DNA of 64,000 bases, taken from contig NZ_JANHDM010000006.1 in NCBI RefSeq assembly GCF_024494685.1, positions 1 to 64,000 on the forward strand. Direction: 5' to 3'. This stretch comes from Halorubrum rubrum (lineage in GTDB: Archaea; Halobacteriota; Halobacteria; Halobacteriales; Haloferacaceae). Shown here piece after piece: positions 58,312-64,000 of the stretch. The position numbers were made by a program, and so were the translations under genes. How positions within the stretch are numbered: the first letter of the stretch is position 1; every line of letters begins with the position of its first letter. The notes under the pieces were generated by a model. The model was given only the letters and a program-made list of their open reading frames with translations, did not search any database and was not told where the DNA came from.

Positions 58312-60777
58312 CTACCGGGAATAGGCCCGCCGGTCCCCGCCGGCCACCCCCGGCCATGCCCCCTCCATCCGCCACATCGAGAGGTCGACCTCGACGCCGG
58401 CCGCGTCGGCGTTCGCCTCCTCCTCGGAGCGGGCGTCCACGCTCCTTTCGGATCCGACATCCGCCTCCCCCTCCGCGTCGGCGACGATCGAGACCCCCGT
58501 CGCGTCGTGACGGGTGGGGTAGATCCGGGTCGCGAGCGCCCGCCGTCCGTTCACGAACAGTTCGAGGACGCTCGCGTCGACGAAGAGGCGAACGTCGAGG
58601 GGACGCTCCAGGTCGGCGACGGCGACGCAGACCGGCGAATCCCGCGCGTCGCGGTCGAGGCTGCTCTCCGAACGGTCGACGACGACGCGGTCGCCCCCGA
58701 TCCGGATCGTCGTTCGCTCCGCGCCGTCGGCCGACTCGCGAACGTGGAGAGAGACGACCGAGCCGGGTCCGACGTCGGGGTCGAGACGGGCCCGGATCTC
58801 GAACGCCTCGCCGGTCGCGTCGAGCCGCTCGGGCGTCGAACCCGCGGTCAGGACCCGGTCGACCAACTGCCTCCCGCGGAGTCGGTCGACCTCCCGCGCG
58901 GGTCGCTGACGGAGCTCCCCGTCGACGACCGCGACCTCGCGCGGGAGGCTCATCGCGCCCGCCCAGCCGGCGTCCCACCGGCTCTCGGCCGACCGCTCCT
59001 CGCGGAGCCACCCGACGGTTACCGTCCGGCCGTCTGGTGCCGTGAGCGACTGCGGCGCGTAGAACGCGCCGGGGTCGAGGACGCCCTCGTCGTCGACGCG
59101 GAACCGACCGGCGTCGGCGTCGAACGCGCCGAGGACGTACCGCACGTCCTCGTAGTCGGAGACGTGGAGCAGGTCGCCGTCGGGAAAGCGGAGCAGTTCG
59201 GGACACTCCCAGACGACGCCGGGCTCGGCCGCCTCGGTGACGAGGGCGGGGCCCTCGTAGCTCCACTCGCGGAGGTCGCGGCTCGTGTACAGTATCGCCG
59301 CGCCGCCGCGGTCCTGGAGGCCCGCGCCGACGAGCTGGTGCCAGCGGCCGTCCTCGTACCACAGGCAGTGGTCCCGGAAGTGCGCCGGTTCGCCGGGCGT
59401 CGACAGCAGGTCGAGTTCGGCCGGCGGCGACCGGATCACGGGGTTCGCCGCGTCGGGTTCGAGGCGCGTCAGGTCGGCGTCGGTCGCGGTCGCGAGACAC
59501 GGCCGCTGCCAGCCGTCGCGGCCGCCGGTGTAGAGCGCGTACACCGCGTCGGCGTCGCTCGCCTCGACCGGAGAACCCGCGTCGTCGCCGGCGGGTACCA
59601 CGCGCGGTCCGGATCCGGGGTCCCCGTCATCGAGCACGTCGACCGCGACCGCACACCCCGACCAGCAGCCGTCCCGGTCCGGGCCGCCGGGATCGGGCGA
59701 CATCGCGACCGGCCGGTCCTCCCAGCGGACGAGGTCCTCGCTTACGGCGTGGCCCCAGTGGACCGTGCCGTGGAACGGCCCGGCGGGGTTGTACTGGTAG
59801 AAGAGGTGGTAGGTCCCGTCGTGGTGGATCATCCCGTTCGGGTCGTTGAGCCAGTTGACCGGCGGCGTGACGTGGTAGGACGGACGGTCGCGGTCGCCCG
59901 AGAGCGCGTCGCGGTAGCGTTCGAGTTCGCGGCCGCTCTTCGGTCTGCCCGTCGCGAGCGCGGTGTCGTACTCGCTTTCCCCGGCCAGCCAGCGGATGGT
60001 GTCGGCCGCGAAGCGCTCGCGGGTCGCCTCCGTGGTCGCGTCGTCGTGCTGGGCGAACTCCATGCCGACGCCGACCCCGATGACGGTTCCCGACCCGATC
60101 CGCCACTGGAGGACGGCCACCTCGCCGGGGACGTCCTCGACGCCGCGGTAGGTGGACGCCAGGACGTCCGCGCGCTCCGGGAGCACGTTCTCGTACCGGG
60201 CGTACGGGGCGGTCGAGCCGGCGGGGCGGATGTGGTGGCGGAGGCCGGAGAGCCCGTCGACCGCGGGGTGGCCCTCGTACAGCGGGTGCCACAGCGGCCC
60301 GACCGGGTCCGTCACCTCCTCGGTGCCGGTCGCGTCGGGCGGAACCGGGTCGATCCCGAGCGCGCTCACCTGCGCGAGCGCACGCGCCGAGCAGAACAGC
60401 CCGCCGCCCTCCGCGAGGAACGCCCGGATCGGCTCCGCGCAGTCCGCCACCGCCCCCGGATCGCTCACGGGGTCGTACGCGTGCCACCAGAGCGCGTCGA
60501 AGCGGTCGAGGTCGGCCTCGCCCGCCGCGACCGCCGAGAGCGCGACCCTCTCGACGCGTCCCACCACGTCGCGGGCGAACGCGAGCGCGGCCGCCGCCTC
60601 CGTCCCGCTTTTCCTCCCGCCTCCCGTCTCCTCCGTCCCCCCGTCGCTCGCCGGACCGTCGCTCGTCGGAGCGCCCGCGCTCCCGTCGATCCCGTCGCTC
60701 GCGCTCCCGTCACCCGCGTCCCCTCCGCCCGCCGATCCCTCGACGAGGAATCCGAGGCGGGGTTCGTCGTCGGTCAT
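58312..60777 (-). CDS. glycoside hydrolase family 32 with N-terminal amidotransferase-like domain
   Basis: An 821-residue fructan/sucrose hydrolase. Residues ~85-275 resemble a ThuA/GATase1-type flavodoxin-like domain (FDALWWHAYDPVSDPGAVADCAEPIRAFLAEGGGLFCSARAL). The GH32 five-blade propeller spans ~300-640 with nucleophile Asp312 in VNWLNDPNGMIHH, FRDHCLWYED (the RDP block altered to RDH), and acid/base Glu524 in WECPEL. A beta-sandwich follows to ~790, including LFVDASVLELFVNGRRALATRIYP. There is no signal peptide, so it is probably intracellular. The N-terminal fusion is unusual for the family. Confidence 0.87.
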   Translation of the reverse strand: MTDDEPRLGFLVEGSAGGGDAGDGSASDGIDGSAGAPTSDGPASDGGTEETGGGRKSGTEAAAALAFARDVVGRVERVALSAVAAGEADLDRFDALWWHAYDPVSDPGAVADCAEPIRAFLAEGGGLFCSARALAQVSALGIDPVPPDATGTEEVTDPVGPLWHPLYEGHPAVDGLSGLRHHIRPAGSTAPYARYENVLPERADVLASTYRGVEDVPGEVAVLQWRIGSGTVIGVGVGMEFAQHDDATTEATRERFAADTIRWLAGESEYDTALATGRPKSGRELERYRDALSGDRDRPSYHVTPPVNWLNDPNGMIHHDGTYHLFYQYNPAGPFHGTVHWGHAVSEDLVRWEDRPVAMSPDPGGPDRDGCWSGCAVAVDVLDDGDPGSGPRVVPAGDDAGSPVEASDADAVYALYTGGRDGWQRPCLATATDADLTRLEPDAANPVIRSPPAELDLLSTPGEPAHFRDHCLWYEDGRWHQLVGAGLQDRGGAAILYTSRDLREWSYEGPALVTEAAEPGVVWECPELLRFPDGDLLHVSDYEDVRYVLGAFDADAGRFRVDDEGVLDPGAFYAPQSLTAPDGRTVTVGWLREERSAESRWDAGWAGAMSLPREVAVVDGELRQRPAREVDRLRGRQLVDRVLTAGSTPERLDATGEAFEIRARLDPDVGPGSVVSLHVRESADGAERTTIRIGGDRVVVDRSESSLDRDARDSPVCVAVADLERPLDVRLFVDASVLELFVNGRRALATRIYPTRHDATGVSIVADAEGEADVGSERSVDARSEEEANADAAGVEVDLSMWRMEGAWPGVAGGDRRAYSR

Positions 60778-61128
60778 GCTCCTCGGTTACCACGCTCGTA
60801 GTAAAAACCGTTCTCCCGACGACGGCGCGGGCGACGCTCCCCGGCGAACCCGCGGCCGATCGGGGTGGTCGGCAGATTCGGTCGGGGACGAAACGCATAA
60901 ACGGCCCATCGACGTACGCCTGGGCGTGACTCGAACCGCGTCGTCGCTCGGCTCGCATTCGCCGGCAGCGACGCGGCTCTTCTCGAAGAAACGCGCGTGA
61001 CGCGTCCACAGGCGGGAGTGGCGACCCCGTTCCGGACGACTCCCGACCCCTGTGCGATACCGTACCGAACGCACTCGTCGCGACGGCCCGCCCGCGACGC
61101 TGCGACCGACACCACCACCACGACACCG
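60778..61128. other. 351-nt divergent gap before the lysine operon
   Basis: Holds the promoter of the GH32 gene on the minus strand (GGTTTTTACTAC, ~60798-60809). A CGCATAAACGG block at ~60894 matches the TTTATG boxes of the 3621-3690 inverted repeat in reverse. No AT-rich box is close to the dapA ATG, so the lysine operon may have a long leader or start further upstream. No further gene is supported. Confidence 0.4.
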
Positions 61129-62115
61129 ATGACGAACGCCACGACCACGACACCGTACGCGACCGACCGAGAACCGACCGACGAACCCTTCGAGGGGGTC
61201 TACCCCGCGATGACGACCCCGTTCACCGGCGAGAACGGGATCGACCACGACCAGCTCGCCGAGAACGCGCGCGACCTCGAGCGCGCCGGCGTCGACGGGG
61301 TCGTCCCCGTCGGCTCCACCGGCGAGTCCGCGACGATGACCCACGACGAGCACATCGAGGTGGTCGAGACCGTCCGCGACGCCGTCGACGACGTGCCCGT
61401 GATCGCGGGCACCGGCTCGAACAACACCGCCGAGGCGCTCTCGCTCTCGCGCCGGGCCGCGGAGGCGGGCGCGGACGGGCTGCTCCTCATCTCGCCGTAC
61501 TACAACAAGCCCGAACCCGAGGGGTTCCGCGCCCACTACCGGACGATCGCCGACGCGGTCGACCTCCCGCAGATCGTCTACAACGTGCCCTCGCGGACGG
61601 GACGGTCGATCCCCGTCGACGTCGTCGTCGACCTCGCGGAACATCCGAACGTCCAGGGGTACAAGGCCGCCTCCGGCGACTTGAACCGGATCAGCGAGAT
61701 CGTCGAGCGCACCCGCGGAGAGACGTTCTCCGTGCTCTCGGGCGACGACGGGCTCACCCTCCCGACGCTCGCCGTCGGCGGGACGGGAACGATAAGCGTC
61801 GTCGCGAACGTCGAGCCGGAGCGCTCCTGTGCGATGGTCGGGTCGGCGCTCTCGGGCGATTACGACCGCGCACGGGAGCTCCACCACGAGCTCGCGCCGC
61901 TGGTGCGGGCGCTGTTCGCCGAGACGAACCCGATCCCGGTGACGGAGGCGATGCACGTCCGGGATCGCGGCGGCCCGCACGTCCGGTCGCCGCTCACCCG
62001 GCTCTCGGCGGACCGGCGCGAGGAACTCCGCGACCTGCTCGCGGCGTACGAGGAGGGGACGCCGGAGGAGACGGAAGCGACAAGGGAGACGGAGACGACG
62101 GGGGCCTCCGAATGA
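61129..62115 (+). CDS. dapA: 4-hydroxy-tetrahydrodipicolinate synthase
   Basis: Condenses pyruvate with aspartate semialdehyde, the first committed lysine step. In 328 residues, GVYPAMTTPFT opens the barrel, GSTGES carries the Thr pair, VYNVPSRTGRSIP the catalytic Tyr, and Lys179 in GYKAASGDLNR forms the Schiff base. The ATG at 61129 leaves a short Thr-rich leader peptide; a later start is possible. The C-terminal ~25 residues are Glu/Thr-rich. The stop overlaps the dapB start (ATGA). Confidence 0.93.
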   Translation: MTNATTTTPYATDREPTDEPFEGVYPAMTTPFTGENGIDHDQLAENARDLERAGVDGVVPVGSTGESATMTHDEHIEVVETVRDAVDDVPVIAGTGSNNTAEALSLSRRAAEAGADGLLLISPYYNKPEPEGFRAHYRTIADAVDLPQIVYNVPSRTGRSIPVDVVVDLAEHPNVQGYKAASGDLNRISEIVERTRGETFSVLSGDDGLTLPTLAVGGTGTISVVANVEPERSCAMVGSALSGDYDRARELHHELAPLVRALFAETNPIPVTEAMHVRDRGGPHVRSPLTRLSADRREELRDLLAAYEEGTPEETEATRETETTGASE

Positions 62116-62969
62116 CCGCCAGAAACGCGGCCGGCGACGGGTCGACCGGCGGCGGCTCCGACCCCCTCCGGATCGCCGTCACCGGTGCGGGCGGTCGGAT
62201 GGGTCGGGAGGTGATCGAGGCGGCGAGGGCGCGGGCGGACGTCGCGGTCGCGCTCGCGGTCAACCGCACGCCGACGGACCCGATCGCGGGCGTCGACGTC
62301 GCGGACGCGGGCCACCTCGCCGACCTGCTCGTCGACGCCGACCCCGACGTGCTCGTCGACTTCACGGGGCCCGAGTCGGCCGCCGAGTACGCCGAGACCG
62401 CGGCCGAGGCGGGGGTGGCCGTCGTCACCGGCACGACGGGGTTCGACTCCGGGGGGACGGCGCGGCTCCGGGCCGCGAGCGAGGCGGTCCCCCTGCTCAA
62501 GGCGTCGAACTTCGCGCGCGGCGTCGCCGCGCTGCGCCGGGCGGTCCGCGAGGCGGTCGCGGCGGTTCCCGGCTACGACGTGGAGCTGACGGAGACCCAT
62601 CACAACGGGAAACGCGACGCCCCCTCGGGGACCGCGAAGACGCTCCTCGACGACGTGGAGGGCGTCCGTGAGGAGGTCCGCGGAGACCCGGCGGGAGGCG
62701 ACGACCGCGACCGCCGGGTCCACGGCCGCGAGGGCGACGCGCCCCGCGAGCCGAACGAGATCGGCGTCCACGCGCGTCGCGCCGGCGACGTGACCGGCGA
62801 ACACGAGGTACTGCTCGCGGGCAACCGCGAGACGCTCGCGCTCACCCACCGCGCCGGCGACCGCGGCGTGTTCGCGGCGGGCGCCCTCGACGCCGCGGCG
62901 TGGCTGGTCGACCGCGACCCGGACTGGTACGACTTCGACGACGTCCTCGGTGACGGTGTGAGCGAATGA
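62112..62969 (+). CDS. dapB: 4-hydroxy-tetrahydrodipicolinate reductase
   Basis: Reduces the DapA product with NAD(P)H. The 285 residues contain the cofactor loop VTGAGGRMGREV, GTTGFDSGG, the catalytic block ELTETHHNGKRDAPSGTAKTL, and the C-terminal closing strands. An acidic insert (GDPAGGDDRDRRVHGREGDAPREP) is typical of haloarchaeal members. Overlaps dapA by 4 nt, so the two are translationally coupled. Confidence 0.95.
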   Translation: MTARNAAGDGSTGGGSDPLRIAVTGAGGRMGREVIEAARARADVAVALAVNRTPTDPIAGVDVADAGHLADLLVDADPDVLVDFTGPESAAEYAETAAEAGVAVVTGTTGFDSGGTARLRAASEAVPLLKASNFARGVAALRRAVREAVAAVPGYDVELTETHHNGKRDAPSGTAKTLLDDVEGVREEVRGDPAGGDDRDRRVHGREGDAPREPNEIGVHARRAGDVTGEHEVLLAGNRETLALTHRAGDRGVFAAGALDAAAWLVDRDPDWYDFDDVLGDGVSE

Positions 62970-63030
62970 GTGCGATAGGCATCGACACACATCGACGAAT
63001 AAATACCGTCGGTCGGCATCAGGGAGAACG

Positions 63031-63870
63031 ATGACGCTCGAATCCGACGTGTCCGACCTCTGGGAGCAGTACGAGGCCGGACTCTCGGCGGCGGAGACGA
63101 CGGCGGACGACGTGGCCGTCCTCGACGACTTCCTCGCGGCGCTGGAGGCCGGCGACGTCCGCGCCGCCGAGAAGGCCGGCGACGACGTGACGACGTGGGA
63201 GGCCAACGAGTGGGTCAAACGCGGCATCCTGCTCAACTTCGGGCTCCGCGAGACCGAGCCCCGCGAGTACGGCGGGGTGACCTACTACGACGTGTTGCCG
63301 CTCCGCGAGACCGCCGACCTCGCCGAACGGGGCACCCGCAACACGCCCGACGGCACCGTGCTCCGGCGCGGCGCGTACCTCGGGAGCGACTGTATCGTGA
63401 TGAGCCCGGCGTTCCTCAACATGGGCGCGTACGTCGGCGACGGGACGCTCGTCGACTCCTGTGACACGGTCGGCTCCTGCGCGCAGATCGGCGCGGACGT
63501 GAAACTCGGCGCGAACACCCTGATCGGCGGCGTCTTGGAGCCCATCGAGGACGCCCCGGTCGTGATCGAAGAGGGCGTCTCGCTCGGCGCAGGCTGTCGG
63601 GTCACGAGCGGGTTCCGCGTCGGCGAGAACTCCATCGTCGGCGAGAACACCCTCCTCACGCCGCGGATCCCCGTCTATGACCTCGTCGAGGAGGAGGTCG
63701 TCTACGGCCACCTCCCCGCCGAACGCCGGGCGTTCACGCGGATGGTGGAGTCCTCGGTCGGCGACCACGACCTCTTCTCGGGCGGCGCGTACAAGCCCGC
63801 GGTCGTCGCCACCGACGTGGAGGCGGAGACGCTCGAGGCGACCCGACGCGAGGGGGCGCTACGGGAATGA
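63031..63870 (+). CDS. dapD: tetrahydrodipicolinate N-succinyltransferase
   Basis: Acylates tetrahydrodipicolinate in the succinylase branch of lysine/DAP synthesis. The 279 residues form a left-handed beta-helix of hexapeptide repeats from ~100 (GAYLGSDCIVMSPAFLNMGAYVGDGTLVDSCDTVGSCAQIGADVKLG), with an N-terminal helical domain. A GAATAAATACC box about 30 nt upstream suggests its own promoter, 60 nt after dapB. The stop overlaps lysA (ATGA). Its presence argues for the succinyl rather than the aminotransferase route. Confidence 0.95.
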   Translation: MTLESDVSDLWEQYEAGLSAAETTADDVAVLDDFLAALEAGDVRAAEKAGDDVTTWEANEWVKRGILLNFGLRETEPREYGGVTYYDVLPLRETADLAERGTRNTPDGTVLRRGAYLGSDCIVMSPAFLNMGAYVGDGTLVDSCDTVGSCAQIGADVKLGANTLIGGVLEPIEDAPVVIEEGVSLGAGCRVTSGFRVGENSIVGENTLLTPRIPVYDLVEEEVVYGHLPAERRAFTRMVESSVGDHDLFSGGAYKPAVVATDVEAETLEATRREGALRE

Positions 63871-64000
63871 CGACGGAAACGGTACGCGATACGGGCGCGA
63901 ACCCGGTCGTCCGCCGCGTGAGCGACTGGGACGCCGACCGGCTCGCCGCGCTCGCCGACGAGCACGGCACGCCGCTGTACGTCCAGGACCTCGATCGGAC
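63867..64000 (+). CDS. lysA: diaminopimelate decarboxylase, N-terminal fragment (cut by window end)
   Basis: The first 44 codons are visible: MTTETVRDTGANPVVRRVSDWDAD, then LAALADEHGTPLYVQDLDR. HGTPLYV is the standard opening of the PLP alpha/beta barrel of LysA. The ATG overlaps the dapD stop by 4 nt. LysA makes lysine from meso-DAP, the last step of the operon. dapC/dapE and dapF would be expected beyond the window edge. Confidence 0.9.
   Translation, partial: MTTETVRDTGANPVVRRVSDWDADRLAALADEHGTPLYVQDLDR

Overview
The window is very GC-rich chromosomal DNA from a halophilic archaeon. The evidence is the acidic proteomes, leaderless genes with TATA-like boxes 25-30 nt upstream, the split trpDFEG cluster, an intron-bearing elongator tRNA-Met, PGF-CTERM and Tat-lipoprotein sorting signals, and several small protein families known only from haloarchaea. 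The overall look fits the Halorubrum/Haloferax side of the group, but nothing here fixes the genus. The sequence is mostly ordinary housekeeping DNA with a few accessory patches.

Layout. 0-0.6 kb: the 3' end of an IS200/IS605-type element (tnpB tail, putative omega-RNA hairpin, convergent DUF2080 gene), followed by two perfect three-base-loop hairpins. 0.7-3.6 kb: poorly known small, membrane and secreted proteins. 3.8-9.3 kb: glutamyl-tRNA synthetase, ferredoxin, and sugar-phosphate activation (phosphoglucosamine mutase and a GlmU-like enzyme). 9.4-14.8 kb: an epimerase, tRNA-Met(CAU) with an 80-nt intron, Pus10 and a stress protein. 14.8-18.9 kb: trpD-trpF-trpE-trpG, overlapping by 1-4 nt, behind a promoter with two TGTACA boxes. 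19-27.7 kb: amidohydrolase, tRNA-Gly(CCC), M28 peptidase, NadE, a DNA-binding regulator, TruA, stress proteins and cyclophilin. 28.0-29.15 kb: an AT-rich island with two minus-strand genes. 29.3-44 kb: KaiC-like ATPase, NadK, SurE, CarA, HisI, transporters, CoA-transferase and threonine synthase. 44-57 kb: 6-phosphogluconate dehydrogenase, a Vms1-type release-factor homologue, a secreted metalloprotease, CheY, PhoU, a presenilin-type protease and an HD hydrolase. 57-64 kb: an MFS transporter, a GH32 fused to a gatekeeper-like domain, and the lysine operon dapA-dapB-dapD-lysA (cut by the window end).

The most unusual feature is a dispersed, non-coding, multi-hairpin element present in six copies (21.3, 27.75, 29.15, 35.4, 45.1 and 46.1 kb), always between genes. 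Its hairpin arms differ in sequence between copies yet stay complementary, which points to selection for structure. Four of the copies form two head-to-head inverted pairs. One pair brackets the AT-rich island and the other brackets a single small gene, so they look like composite units. Other points to follow up are the trp operator, a large inverted repeat upstream of gltX, and a recurring habit of short tandem duplications exactly at gene 3' ends.

Metabolically the window links amino-acid synthesis (Trp, His, Thr, Lys), pyrimidine/arginine precursor supply (CarA), NAD(P) synthesis (NadE, NadK), and tRNA maturation (Pus10, TruA, GltX). No CRISPR array, rRNA operon, integrase or replication origin was seen.
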